A stretch of 64,000 nucleotides of DNA from Streptomyces aurantiacus (GCF_027107535.1 NZ_CP114283.1:8184001-8248000), one strand, 5' to 3'; shown: positions 54,690-63,208, numbered from the stretch's first letter. Made by a program: numbers and translations. The notes: generated from the letters alone by a model not told the origin.

Positions 54690-56112
54690 TCTTCCCCGGA
54701 AGGCGGTCACCCGAACCGCCAAACTCGCCGCGCTACCGCTCGGCTTCGCCGGGCGCGCGACCTGGGGACTCGGCAAACGAATCGGCGGCAAGTCCGCGGA
54801 ACTCGTGGGTCGCGAGCTGCAACAGCGCACGGCGGACCAGTTGTTCAAAGTGCTCGGCGAGCTCAAGGGCGGCGCGATGAAGTTCGGACAGGCCATGTCC
54901 GTCTTCGAGTCCGCGCTGCCCGAGGAGGTCGCCGGCCCGTATCGCGCGGCCCTCACCAAGCTCCAGGAGGCGGCCCCGCCGATGCCGACGCGCACGGTGC
55001 ACTCCGTACTGGAGGAGCGGCTCGGCGAGGACTGGCAGGATCTGTTCCTGGAGTTCGATGACAAACCCTCCGCGGCGGCCTCCATAGGCCAGGTGCACCG
55101 GGCGGTCTGGCACGACGGCCGGGAGGTAGCGGTCAAGGTCCAGTACCCCGGAGCAGGCGAAGCCCTCCTGTCCGACCTGAACCAGCTGAGCCGCTTCGCC
55201 CGACTGCTGGGACCGCTGATTCCGGGCATGGACATCAAGCCCCTCATCGCGGAACTGCGCGACCGGGTGTCAGAAGAGCTCGACTACGCCCTGGAGGCAC
55301 AGGCGCAGCGGGCACACGCGGAGGAGTTCGCGGACGACCCGGACGTACTGGTACCGGCCGTGGTCCACCAGTGCGAGCAGGTGCTGGTGACGGAATGGAT
55401 CGACGGGATACCCCTGTCCGAGGTGATAACCGACGGTACGCAGGAAGAACGGGACCGGGCGGGACAACTCCTCGCCCGCTTCCTCTTCTCCGGCCCGTCC
55501 CGCACCGGCCTGCTGCACGCTGACCCGCACCCGGGCAATTTCCGCCTCATGCCGGACGACACCGACGGCTCCGACGGCTCCGACGGCTCAGCCGACAGAA
55601 GCGGCTGGCGGCTGGGTGTCCTGGACTTCGGCACGGTGGACCGCCTGCCGGGCGGCCTGCCGTCGACGATCGGCAACTCTCTGCGCATGACCCTCGACGG
55701 CGACGCGGAAGCCGTCTACGAACTGCTCTGCGAGGAAGGCTTCGTCAAAGAGTCCATAGAACTGGACCCGGACGCCGTCCTGGACTACCTGCTCCCCATC
55801 ATCGAGCCGGCCCAGGTCGAAGAGTTCACCTTCAGCCGAGGCTGGATGCGGAGCCAGGCCGCCCGGATCGCCGACCTCCGCTCCCCCGCACACCAACTCG
55901 GCAAACAGCTCAACCTGCCCCCCGCATACCTGCTGATACACCGGGTGACCCTGAGCACGATCGGCGTGCTCTGCCAGCTGGGAGCGACGGTACGACTGCG
56001 CCAGGAACTCGAGGAGTGGCTTCCCGGCTTCCTGCCGGACGTGGAGGCGGAACCGGACGAAATGGATCAGATGGACGAGATGGACGCGGAGGATTCGGCA
56101 GCCGGGGCTTGA
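54682..56112 (+). CDS. ABC1/AarF (UbiB-like) atypical kinase
   Basis: The 476-residue protein has the ABC1-specific KGGAMKFGQAMS (KxGQ) motif, the Ala-rich AAASIGQVH loop, the catalytic Lys in EVAVKVQYPG, HADPHPGNFRL and LDFGTVDRLP as Asp loops. ABC1 kinases act in quinone synthesis or lipid-linked processes through ATP binding. TTGGAGGGC precedes the ATG. Coding overlap with the E1-like gene suggests the two act together. Confidence 0.92.
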   Translation: MSDLPRKAVTRTAKLAALPLGFAGRATWGLGKRIGGKSAELVGRELQQRTADQLFKVLGELKGGAMKFGQAMSVFESALPEEVAGPYRAALTKLQEAAPPMPTRTVHSVLEERLGEDWQDLFLEFDDKPSAAASIGQVHRAVWHDGREVAVKVQYPGAGEALLSDLNQLSRFARLLGPLIPGMDIKPLIAELRDRVSEELDYALEAQAQRAHAEEFADDPDVLVPAVVHQCEQVLVTEWIDGIPLSEVITDGTQEERDRAGQLLARFLFSGPSRTGLLHADPHPGNFRLMPDDTDGSDGSDGSADRSGWRLGVLDFGTVDRLPGGLPSTIGNSLRMTLDGDAEAVYELLCEEGFVKESIELDPDAVLDYLLPIIEPAQVEEFTFSRGWMRSQAARIADLRSPAHQLGKQLNLPPAYLLIHRVTLSTIGVLCQLGATVRLRQELEEWLPGFLPDVEAEPDEMDQMDEMDAEDSAAGA

Positions 56113-56246
56113 TGTGACGCGGGCCGGCGCGAGCCGTCCCCGGACGCATGCGCGCGGGCGGGCGCGAGCATGCTCGAGCGGCGTATGGGGGCCCGAGGAT
56201 GGGCTTGGTCACGCGTTCGGGGCGGAGGGTGCTTGAGCTGTCATTT

Positions 56247-56277
56247 GGGATGGGGAGGGGTGGGAGGGGGTGGGGGG
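56247..56277 (+). other. G-quadruplex-type G tract
   Basis: Six runs of three to six G separated by single bases lie in the untranslated region after the ABC1 kinase gene. The RNA or the + strand could fold into a G-quadruplex. Confidence 0.6.
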
Positions 56278-56314
56278 AGCCCCCTCCAGACAGGGAACAG
56301 CAGAAAACCCCGCC

Positions 56315-56521
56315 TCACCACCAAGCCGAGTCCAGCCGCCCCTCGATCGCCCTGAGGTTGGTCCGGGCGCAGGTGTCGCAGAAGTAGCGGCGGGTGCCGT
56401 TCTCCAGGGAGCAGGTCCAGGTCGGTTGTGGGTCTTCCGAGGTGGCGCCGCAGTGCGCGCATGTGATGGAGCCCGGCTCCGTGGTGGAGCCGTCGTCGCT
56501 GTTCCCGCGGAGGCTGGTCAC
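56315..56521 (-). CDS. Small zinc-ribbon protein
   Basis: The 68-residue product carries two Cys-X-X-Cys pairs (CAHCGATSED and FCDTCART) with TWTCSLENGTRRYF between, a small zinc-ribbon. The GTG at 56521 (VTSLRGNSDD) was chosen. A GTG 13 codons earlier is possible. Streptomyces homologues are annotated only as hypothetical. A terminator separates it from the wblC operon. Confidence 0.7.
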   Translation of the reverse strand: MTSLRGNSDDGSTTEPGSITCAHCGATSEDPQPTWTCSLENGTRRYFCDTCARTNLRAIEGRLDSAWW

Positions 56522-56566
56522 AGCCCGACGATAGCTCCGGGGCTGGGCAACGGGAGTCACAACGCA

Positions 56567-56602
56567 CCGCGGGGGCCGGTCCGTTCGGACCGGCCCCCGC
56601 GG
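56567..56602 (-). terminator. Strong hairpin terminator of the wblC operon
   Basis: Perfect 16-bp arms starting CCGCGGGGGCC with a GTTC loop, between the small basic protein and the zinc-ribbon gene. Confidence 0.8.
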
Positions 56603-56695
56603 TGAGCGGTTGTGTCTGCTGCGTTTCGGCCGGTGGGCCTGACTGCATGGACCTCGTTGGATGGGTCCTTCTGCATGGGCCCTGTTGCGTGGGTC

Positions 56696-57019
56696 TTACT
56701 GCATGACCGCCATGGCCAGAGCGCGGCGGGCACGCAGTGACGCGCGCTCGGCGCGGCGCTGCATGCGGCGGGCCATCACCAGGCGCATGGCCCGGCGTTC
56801 CTGTTCGGCCTCGTGCATTCGGTCGTGCATATGCGCACGAGCGAGGGCTTCTGGGATGAGTTGCATTTCTCGGGTCCTGTTCTGACGCAAGTCGATCGCG
56901 CCGGTGGCGGTGAAGTCTGGGATCGCGGAGCCTGCGGGCTCGCCTGTGGACGGCTTCATCGGGGCCTGTTTCTTGGGGTCGTGCGTCAGGGGGCGATCGA
57001 TCGTTCCTGTGGTTTTCAT
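56696..57019 (-). CDS. Small basic helical protein downstream of wblC
   Basis: The 107-residue protein has an unstructured Pro/Lys start and a C-terminal half that is a long basic helix (RAHMHDRMHEAEQERRAMRLVMARRMQRRAERASLRARRALA). Its ATG overlaps the wblC stop by 4 bases (ATGA), so it is made with WblC and may be part of the same stress response. No known domain is recognised. It resembles a nucleic-acid or ribosome-binding helix only in charge. Confidence 0.7.
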   Translation of the reverse strand: MKTTGTIDRPLTHDPKKQAPMKPSTGEPAGSAIPDFTATGAIDLRQNRTREMQLIPEALARAHMHDRMHEAEQERRAMRLVMARRMQRRAERASLRARRALAMAVMQ

Positions 57020-57384
57020 GCCGCAACCGGGTTCTTGCGCGGGCGGCCACGCGGCCGCTTGCGGGCGACAACGACACCCTGGACGAAGAGCTCGCCACCC
57101 CAGACGCCCCAGGGCTCACGCCGCTCCTTGGCGCCGGCGAGGCAGGCCTCCATCAGCGGGCAGGTGCGGCAGAGGGACTTGGCGTACTCGACGTCGGCCG
57201 GGGACTCGGCGAAGAAGACTTCCGGGTCGTAGGAACGGCAGGGGACGGGTACGCCGAGGTTCTCGATGGCGTCGTCGAGCGCGGTGAGCGCCGTGAGCGG
57301 GGTCAAGGTGGAGTCCTCCGTGGAGCCGGGCGGGGTGATCGTTTCGGAAGGCGGTACGGACGGGGCGTGCGCTTCGAGTTGCAC
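57016..57384 (-). CDS. wblC: WhiB-family regulator WblC (WhiB7 orthologue)
   Basis: The 122-residue iron-sulphur protein has four cluster cysteines (CRSYDPE, and CRTCPLMEAC), the GVWGGE turn that contacts sigma region 4, and the AT-hook RGRPRKNP at the C-terminus that defines WblC/WhiB7. It activates intrinsic antibiotic-resistance genes with the main sigma factor when ribosomes are inhibited. The GTG start (MQLEAHAPS) has GAGGAAGA upstream. The long leader with an open reading frame and hairpins indicates attenuation control. Confidence 0.94.
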   Translation of the reverse strand: MQLEAHAPSVPPSETITPPGSTEDSTLTPLTALTALDDAIENLGVPVPCRSYDPEVFFAESPADVEYAKSLCRTCPLMEACLAGAKERREPWGVWGGELFVQGVVVARKRPRGRPRKNPVAA

Positions 57385-57504
57385 GGTTGGTCTTCCTCGT
57401 CTGGTCGTGCCGGCCGGTTGGCCGGTTGGCGGCTGGTACCGGGGTTCTTTTTTCTTGTCCCGAGGCCCCTTCGCTCCGCTGTCCCCGGTCGGGGACAAAC
57501 AGAA

Positions 57505-57537
57505 GGGCCGCGGATCCCGGGTGGGGTTCCGCGGCCC
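57505..57537 (-). terminator. Attenuator hairpin in the wblC leader
   Basis: Stem GGGCCGCGGA / TCCGCGGCCC (10 bp), followed on the minus strand by TTCTGTTTGT. It lies 25 bases past the leader reading frame and 120 bases before wblC. A second hairpin (TGTCCCCG / CGGGGACA) follows directly at 57480-57497. The set is consistent with translation-dependent attenuation. Confidence 0.72.
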
Positions 57538-57561
57538 TGAAGGCGCCGGCCTGATCGTCGA

Positions 57562-57876
57562 TCAGGCTGGATCACTCCAGGGGTCAGGCCCACGGAAGGC
57601 CCACATCGTGTGGTGCGTCTGCTTGGCGGCTCCGGCACCGGTGGCCGCGAAGGCATAGGCCTGCGCCTGTGCCTCTACTGCTTCCAGTGCCTTCATCGGT
57701 CGCTCATTGCGCTCGCGGACAGGGAGTCCGGCGAGAGACACGGAGGACGTCGGCCGGACGGCAGGGATGCCGGACAGACCGGTGCCCAGGTTCGAGAAAC
57801 CGAGCAGGCAGGTGGAGACGACCGAGCGATCGGTCATTTTGGCGGTGCTGATGGAGCTGGCGTTGATGCTGATCAC
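57562..57876 (-). CDS. Leader open reading frame of wblC (104 aa)
   Basis: The frame opens with GTG and AGGAGG 8 bases upstream, a strong signal. It encodes MISINASSISTAKMTDRSVV ... RNERPMKALEAVEAQAQAYAFAATGAGAAKQTHHTMWAFRGPDPWSDPA, with no known domain. It lies entirely between the wblC promoter and the attenuator. WhiB7/WblC genes of other actinomycetes have regulatory upstream frames, so ribosome stalling here should decide whether transcription passes the hairpin. It may also encode a stable peptide. Confidence 0.68.
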   Translation of the reverse strand: MISINASSISTAKMTDRSVVSTCLLGFSNLGTGLSGIPAVRPTSSVSLAGLPVRERNERPMKALEAVEAQAQAYAFAATGAGAAKQTHHTMWAFRGPDPWSDPA

Positions 57877-57939
57877 TGGAATCGCCTCCTCTCGGCGTCT
57901 CTGGGACCGGGCGAGCCGGTCCGTCGGTTGTTAAGTACA

Positions 57940-57980
57940 GCACGGAACCAGGGCCTTCGAGAAGGCCGCCGTTTCCGTGC
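57940..57980 (-). other. Hairpin at the 5' end of the wblC transcript
   Basis: Outer arms GCACGGAA/TTCCGTGC and an inner GGCCTTC/GAAGGCC form a long stem directly after the predicted transcription start. It could be a stability element or an early pausing site. Confidence 0.5.
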
Positions 57981-57985
57981 TTTAA

Positions 57986-58025
57986 AACCTATGGGGATTG
58001 CTGGGGCATGCGCAAACTATTTTTT
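57986..58025 (-). promoter_or_regulatory. wblC promoter with AT-hook site
   Basis: On the minus strand a TTGCGC (-35) and TAGGTT (-10) are separated by 18 bases, and AAAAAATAG lies directly before the -35. This is the arrangement of WhiB7/WblC-activated promoters, in which the AT-hook binds next to the -35, so it predicts autoactivation. Confidence 0.68.
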
Positions 58026-58038
58026 CGATGAGTTTGAA

Positions 58039-60276
58039 TCAATCCTCGCCTTCACCGGTCTCAGGCTCTTGACCTGCGCAGATGGCAAGTACGTCGGTTC
58101 CGTAGCGGGTGAGCTTGCGGGCGCGGACCCCTGGGATGCGGGCCAGCTCTACCGGAGTGGACGGCACCGCTTCCGCGATGGCCATGAGTGTCTTGTCCGT
58201 GAAGACGCAGAAGTCGGGCTGTCCGCTGCGCGCGGCCTGGACCGCTCGCCAGGCGCGCAGCCGCTCGTAGAGGCCTTCGTCCATGTCGGAGGGGCAGTCG
58301 TCGCAGCGCATCAGTTTCATTTCGCCGGCGTCGCTGAGGGTGCGGCCGCAGACGCGGCAGCGGGCGGGGGTGCGGTTGGTGCGTCGGGTCTCGCCGGGGA
58401 CGCTGCCGGGGGTTCCGCGCTCGATTCCGCCGGAGCCGCCGGAACCGGTGGTGGTGCCGCGGTTCGTGGTGGTGGTGACGGAGCCGGGGCGCAGGCCGTC
58501 GAGGAAGCGGCTGGGCCGCCTGTTGTGGCGGCCGCCGGGTGAGCGGGACAGCGCCCAGGACAGGGAGAGGTGTTCTCTGGCGCGGGTGACGCCGACGTAG
58601 AGGAGGCGGCGCTCTTCCTCGATCTGTTCGTCGGTCTTGGCGTAGGTGATCGGCATCATGCCTTCGGCGACGCCGACCAGGAAGACGACGTCCCACTCCA
58701 GGCCTTTGGCGGAGTGGAGGGAGGCGAGGGTGACGCCCTGGACGGTCGGGGCGTGCTGGGCGCCTGCGCGCTCGGCGAGTTCGGCGACGAGGTCGCCGAG
58801 GGTGGCGTCGGGTTTGGCGGCGGCGAAGTCCTGGGCGAGGTGTGCGAGGGCGGCGAGGGATTCCCAGCGCTCCCTGACGGCGCCGGAGCCCGCCGGTGGC
58901 TGGTGGGTCCAGCCGTCTCCCGACAGGACGGCTCGTACCTGGGAGGGCAGGTCGGGGGCGTCGTCGAGGAGTGAGTCGTTGCCTCCGAAGCGGGCTGCGC
59001 CGCGCAGGGCGTGGATGGCTCGCTTGACCTCGGGGCGGTCGAAGAAGCGTTCGGCTCCGCGTAGCTGGTAGGGCACTCCTACGTCGGCGAGGGCCTGTTC
59101 GTAGATCTCGGACTGCGAGTTGGTGCGGAAGAGGATCGCGATTTCGCTGGCGGGGGTGCCGGAGGTGATGAGGTCGCGGATGCGGCGGGCGGCGCCTTCG
59201 GCTTCGGCGGGCTCGTCGGTGTATTCGGCGTAGCCGGGCTCGGGGCCTGTGGCGCGCTGGGAGATCAGTTCCAGGCGGTGGTCGGCGGCGCGGCCGCGGG
59301 CCTGGGCGAGCAGGCCGTTGGCGAGGTGGACGACCTGGGGGGTGGAGCGGTAGTCGCGGACGAGTTTGACGACGGTGGCTTCGGGGTGGCGGGTGCGGAA
59401 GTCGAGGAGGTGGTCGGGGGTCGCGCCGGTGAAGGAGTAGATGGTCTGGCTGGCGTCGCCGACGACACAGAGGTTGTTGCGTTCGCCGAGCCACAGTTCC
59501 AGGAGGCGTTGCTGGAGGGGGCTGACGTCCTGGTATTCGTCGACGACGAAGTGCTGGTACTGGGCGCGGACCGCTTCGGCGATGTCGTGCTGGTCCTGGA
59601 GGATGGCGACGGTCAGGAGGAGGACGTCTTCGAAGTCGATGACGCTGCGGTCGCGTTTGATGTCCTCGTAGGCGGAGTAGAGCTGTGCGATCTCGGCTCG
59701 GTCGCGGGGTGCTTCCCGTCCGGCTTTCACGGCCGCCGCGGTGTAGTCGGCGGGGACGGTCTGGGTGACCTTGGACCATTCGATCTCGGCGGTGACGTCG
59801 CGCAGTTCGCCGCGGTCGAGGCGGATGCGGCAGGCGGCCGCGGCGTCGGCGACGAGTTGGATCTTGCGGTCGACGATGCGGGGCAGGCTGCCGCCGACTG
59901 CTTTCGGCCAGAAGTACTGGAGCTGGCGCAGAGCGGCGGAGTGGAAGGTGCGGGCCTGGACTCCGGAGGCGCCGAGCTGGCGGAGGCGGCCGCGCATCTC
60001 CCCGGCGGCGCGGTTGGTGAAGGTGACGGCGAGCACGCTGGAGGGCTGGAGGATTCCGGCTCGTACTCCGTAGGCGATGCGGTGGGTGATGGCGCGGGTC
60101 TTGCCCGTGCCGGCTCCTGCGAGGACGCATACCGGGCCGTGCAGGGCTGTGGCGACCTCGCGCTGCTCGGGGTCGAGCCCTTCCAGTACCGCGTCGGCTC
60201 CGTCGGCCGGGGCCGGGTACTGGGAACCACCGTGGGGGCCCTGTGGGAAGAGGGTGGAATGCGTTGCTGCTGTCAC
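58039..60276 (-). CDS. uvrD2: UvrD2-like superfamily 1 DNA helicase with HRDC domain
   Basis: The 745-residue helicase has motif I AGAGTGKT, the Walker B VVDEYQDV, motif III VGDASQTIYSF, TLASLHSAKGLEWD and YVGVTRAREHL. After the motor comes a four-Cys zinc site (CRVCGRTLS, CDDC) and a C-terminal HRDC domain (SGQPDFCVFTDKTLMAIAEAVPSTPVELARIPGV). That set defines UvrD2 of actinobacteria, a 3'-5' helicase in DNA repair. GTG start (VTAATHSTLF). Confidence 0.92.
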   Translation of the reverse strand: MTAATHSTLFPQGPHGGSQYPAPADGADAVLEGLDPEQREVATALHGPVCVLAGAGTGKTRAITHRIAYGVRAGILQPSSVLAVTFTNRAAGEMRGRLRQLGASGVQARTFHSAALRQLQYFWPKAVGGSLPRIVDRKIQLVADAAAACRIRLDRGELRDVTAEIEWSKVTQTVPADYTAAAVKAGREAPRDRAEIAQLYSAYEDIKRDRSVIDFEDVLLLTVAILQDQHDIAEAVRAQYQHFVVDEYQDVSPLQQRLLELWLGERNNLCVVGDASQTIYSFTGATPDHLLDFRTRHPEATVVKLVRDYRSTPQVVHLANGLLAQARGRAADHRLELISQRATGPEPGYAEYTDEPAEAEGAARRIRDLITSGTPASEIAILFRTNSQSEIYEQALADVGVPYQLRGAERFFDRPEVKRAIHALRGAARFGGNDSLLDDAPDLPSQVRAVLSGDGWTHQPPAGSGAVRERWESLAALAHLAQDFAAAKPDATLGDLVAELAERAGAQHAPTVQGVTLASLHSAKGLEWDVVFLVGVAEGMMPITYAKTDEQIEEERRLLYVGVTRAREHLSLSWALSRSPGGRHNRRPSRFLDGLRPGSVTTTTNRGTTTGSGGSGGIERGTPGSVPGETRRTNRTPARCRVCGRTLSDAGEMKLMRCDDCPSDMDEGLYERLRAWRAVQAARSGQPDFCVFTDKTLMAIAEAVPSTPVELARIPGVRARKLTRYGTDVLAICAGQEPETGEGED

Positions 60277-60438
60277 CCCGCCATGCTGCCAGGTCGGCGG
60301 AGACGGGTGCGCCGGTTGTCCACAGGGGGGCACTCGTAGTCGTACTAATGCGGCAGGCGTGCTGCCCGGTTCGGTTCGCCGGCGTCGCTCTCGCGCGCGG
60401 CCGGGTGTGTGCGGCGGCTCTCACCCCTGACGGTTGCG

Positions 60439-60464
60439 GGAATGGCGGCCTGGTCTCGTACGTT
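60439..60464 (+). promoter_or_regulatory. SigR-type promoter of the mycoredoxin gene
   Basis: GGAAT is followed after exactly 18 bases by GTT, the SigR consensus, 50 bases before the start. It matches the promoter ahead of sigR in this window. Confidence 0.78.
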
Positions 60465-60513
60465 CCCCTGACTGCGAACACGCACCTCCCTGCAGCGAAG
60501 GAGCATGAGACAC

Positions 60514-60756
60514 ATGCCGGGCACTGTGACGATGTACAGCACCACGTGGTGTGGCTACTGCCGTCGGCTGAAGAGCCAGATGGACCGCGAGGGCATCACG
60601 TACGACGAGATCAACATCGAGCACGACCCGGAGTCGGCGGCGTTCGTGGAGAAGGCGAACGGCGGAAACCAGACGGTTCCCACCGTCCTCTTCCCGGACG
60701 GTTCGACGCTGACGAACCCTTCGCTGGCGCAGGTCAAGCAGAAGGTCGGCGCTTAG
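60514..60756 (+). CDS. mrx1: Mycoredoxin (glutaredoxin-like)
   Basis: The 80-residue thioredoxin-fold protein has TMYSTTWCGYCRRLKSQM (redox Cys-Gly-Tyr-Cys), TVPTVLFPDG with the cis-Pro, and SLAQVKQKVG. Mycoredoxin-1 reduces mycothiol mixed disulphides. GAAGGAG lies 10 bases before the chosen ATG. An ATG three codons earlier has too short a gap. Its promoter places it in the SigR regulon. Confidence 0.92.
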   Translation: MPGTVTMYSTTWCGYCRRLKSQMDREGITYDEINIEHDPESAAFVEKANGGNQTVPTVLFPDGSTLTNPSLAQVKQKVGA

Positions 60757-60760
60757 GGCC

Positions 60761-61708
60761 TCAGGCGGCCACTCCGCGTGTCGGCAGGGGTTTGCCGTAC
60801 CAGAGCTCGATCAGGCGGGCCGCAATCGAGATGCCGTACGGAGGGAGGACCTCCCCGGACTCGAAGGCGGCCCGCAGGTCTTCGCGGGAGAACCAGCGTG
60901 CTTCCTGGATCTCCTCGCCGTCGACGTTGATCTCCGCCGAGGTGGCGCGGGCCATGAAGCCCAGCATGAGGCTGGAGGGGAAGGGCCAGGGCTGGCTGGC
61001 GATGTACTCGACCTCGCCGACGGTGACGCCGGCCTCTTCGAAGACCTCGCGGCGGACCGACTGCTCGATGGACTCGCCGGGCTCGACGAAGCCGGCGAGG
61101 GTGGAGAAGCGGCCTTCGGGCCAGTGCATCTGGCGGCCGAGCAGGATGCGGTCCTCGCTGTCCGTGACGCCCATGATCACGGCGGGGTCGGTGCGGGGGT
61201 AGTGCTCGGCGCCGCATGCGGGGCAGCGGCGGATGTGGCCGGCGGCGGCGATGACGGTGCGTTCGCCGCAGCGGGAGCAGAAGCGGTGCAGGCGCTGCCA
61301 GTTCTCCAGGGCGACCGCGTGCACCATGAGGCCCGCGTCGCGCGGTGACAGGAGGAGGCCGGCTTCGCGCAGGCCTGCCGCGCGCGCGGACTGGTCCATG
61401 CGTCCGGGGAGGGTGTCCTTCTGGAGGGCGAAGTAGCTGACGCCGTCGTCGTCCGTGCCGAGGAAGTAGCGGTGTGCTTCGGTGAGGGGTGCTTCGAAGG
61501 ACGGTGTCATGACGAGTTCGGTGGTGCCGTCGGGTGTCTCGTCGATGAGGACCTGGCCGCCGGAGACCACGAAGGCGCGGGTGGAGGGGTGGCTCCATGC
61601 CGCGGCGAGCCAGGCTTCGTCGAGCCGCTGGTGGGCGGCCCGGTCGATGCCGCTCGGGGCGGTGAGCGAGATGGGTCGGTCGGCGGTGTGGTCGGTCCAG
61701 GTGGTCAC
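60761..61708 (-). CDS. nudC: NAD(H) pyrophosphatase NudC
   Basis: The 315-residue enzyme has a zinc-ribbon (FCSRCGE, RCPACGAEHYPR), a canonical Nudix box (GFVEPGESIEQSVRREVFEEAGV) and the NADH-specific SQPWPFPSSLM downstream. It hydrolyses NADH and removes NAD caps from RNA. The GTG start (VTTWTDHTADRP) has GGAAG 7 bases upstream. It converges with mrx1 at a 4-base gap. Confidence 0.95.
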   Translation of the reverse strand: MTTWTDHTADRPISLTAPSGIDRAAHQRLDEAWLAAAWSHPSTRAFVVSGGQVLIDETPDGTTELVMTPSFEAPLTEAHRYFLGTDDDGVSYFALQKDTLPGRMDQSARAAGLREAGLLLSPRDAGLMVHAVALENWQRLHRFCSRCGERTVIAAAGHIRRCPACGAEHYPRTDPAVIMGVTDSEDRILLGRQMHWPEGRFSTLAGFVEPGESIEQSVRREVFEEAGVTVGEVEYIASQPWPFPSSLMLGFMARATSAEINVDGEEIQEARWFSREDLRAAFESGEVLPPYGISIAARLIELWYGKPLPTRGVAA

Positions 61709-61794
61709 GGGTGCTTCCAACTCCCCCGGTGGAACGGTTGTTTCGGCGGGCTGTTCAGCCGGTTGTACGGCAGGACGTGTGCGGCGGGGCTTCT

Positions 61795-63198
61795 TCAGTG
61801 TGCATCGCGCCAGTTCTGGGCCAGGTCGCCCCACAGGTAGGCGGTGGTTTCGACGCCCTTGAGGAGGAGGTCCAGCTCGACCTTCTCGTTGGGGGCGTGC
61901 CAGCCGTCCGACGGGATGGAGATGCCGAGGAAGAGCACCGGTGCGGCGAGGACGTCCTGGAGGTCGGCGGCCGGCCCTGATCCTCCTTCGCGGGTGAAGC
62001 GGATGTCCTGCTCGAAAGCGCGGCCCATGGCGCGTGCGACGGACTGCAGGGCGGGGTGGTCGAGGGGTGTCAGGCACGGGCGGGTGGCGGCGCCGAAGGT
62101 GATCTCGTGGCGGATCCCGGCAGGCAGCTGTTCTGCGGCCCAGGTCCGGACGGCCTTCTCGATGTGGTCGGGGTCCTGTCCGGCGACCAGTCGGAAGGAG
62201 AGTTTCACCATCGCCGAGGACGGGATGATCGTCTTGCTGCCTGGGCCCTGGTAGCCGCCGCCGATGCCGTTGACCTCGGCGGTCGGGCGGGCCCAGACGC
62301 GCTCGAGGGTGGTGTGTCCGGCCTCTCCGTGGGTGGCGGTGGATCTGGCGGTTCGCAGCCACTGTTCCTCGTCGAAGGGCAGCTCGGCGAAGAGTTCGCG
62401 TTCCCGGTCGGTGAGTTCGGTGATGCCTTCGTAGAACCCGGGGACGGCCACGCGCGCGTGCTCGTCGTGCAGGGCTGCGACGAGGCGGGCGGCTTCGGTG
62501 GCCGGGTTGGGTACGGCGCCTCCGAAGGAGCCGGAGTGGATGTCCTGGTCGGGTCCGTACAGCTGGATCTCGCACTCGGCGAGGCCGCGCATGCCGGTGC
62601 ACACCGTGGGGGTGTCCTCGGACCACATGCCGGTGTCGGAGACGATCACGGCGTCGGCGGTCAGTCGGTCCCTGCGGGCTTCGACGAGGGCGCGGAAGTG
62701 GGGGGAGCCGGATTCCTCCTCGCCCTCGATGAGGAGCTTGAGGTGGACGGCGGGAGTGGTGCGGCCGGTGGCGGCGAGGTGGGCGCGGACGCCGAGTGTG
62801 TGGAAGAACACCTGGCCCTTGTCGTCGGCGGCTCCGCGCGCGTGGAGGCGGTTTCCGCGGACGACGGGTTCGAAGGGATCGGTGTGCCAGCCGTCCTCGC
62901 GGGCGGCGGGCTGTACGTCGTGGTGGCCGTAGACGAGGACCGTGGGTGCCTGGGGGTCGTCGGAGGGCCAGTCGGCGAAGACGGCGGGTGCGCCGGGGGT
63001 GTCCCAGATCTCGCAGGTCGGGAAGCCGGTTTCCTGGAGTTTCGCGGCAAGCCAGTCAGCGCTGCGCCGTACGTCCGCGGCGTGTTCGGGCTGGGCCGAG
63101 ACGGACGGGATGCGCAGCCATTCGGCGAGGTCGTCGAGGAAGGCTGCGCGGTGGTGTCCGATGTACGTGCGGACGGCGCTGTCCGGAGTCTTGCTCAT
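61795..63198 (-). CDS. M20-family dipeptidase
   Basis: The 467-residue zinc peptidase has GHHDVQP (metal His/Asp), RGAADDKGQ, IEGEEESGS with catalytic Glu, SDTGM, and a lid region GGGYQGPGSKTIIPSSAMVKLS. The HAPNEKVEL motif holds the last His. These are family M20A/F marks of Xaa-dipeptidases. An upstream GTG would add two residues. Confidence 0.93.
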   Translation of the reverse strand: MSKTPDSAVRTYIGHHRAAFLDDLAEWLRIPSVSAQPEHAADVRRSADWLAAKLQETGFPTCEIWDTPGAPAVFADWPSDDPQAPTVLVYGHHDVQPAAREDGWHTDPFEPVVRGNRLHARGAADDKGQVFFHTLGVRAHLAATGRTTPAVHLKLLIEGEEESGSPHFRALVEARRDRLTADAVIVSDTGMWSEDTPTVCTGMRGLAECEIQLYGPDQDIHSGSFGGAVPNPATEAARLVAALHDEHARVAVPGFYEGITELTDRERELFAELPFDEEQWLRTARSTATHGEAGHTTLERVWARPTAEVNGIGGGYQGPGSKTIIPSSAMVKLSFRLVAGQDPDHIEKAVRTWAAEQLPAGIRHEITFGAATRPCLTPLDHPALQSVARAMGRAFEQDIRFTREGGSGPAADLQDVLAAPVLFLGISIPSDGWHAPNEKVELDLLLKGVETTAYLWGDLAQNWRDAH

Positions 63199-63208
63199 GG
63201 TCACGAGC

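Noticed and set aside
58061..60481. 806-codon Arg/Pro-rich frame overlapping the helicase gene
   Set aside because: Same strand but another phase, no domain, and composition typical of out-of-frame Streptomyces DNA.
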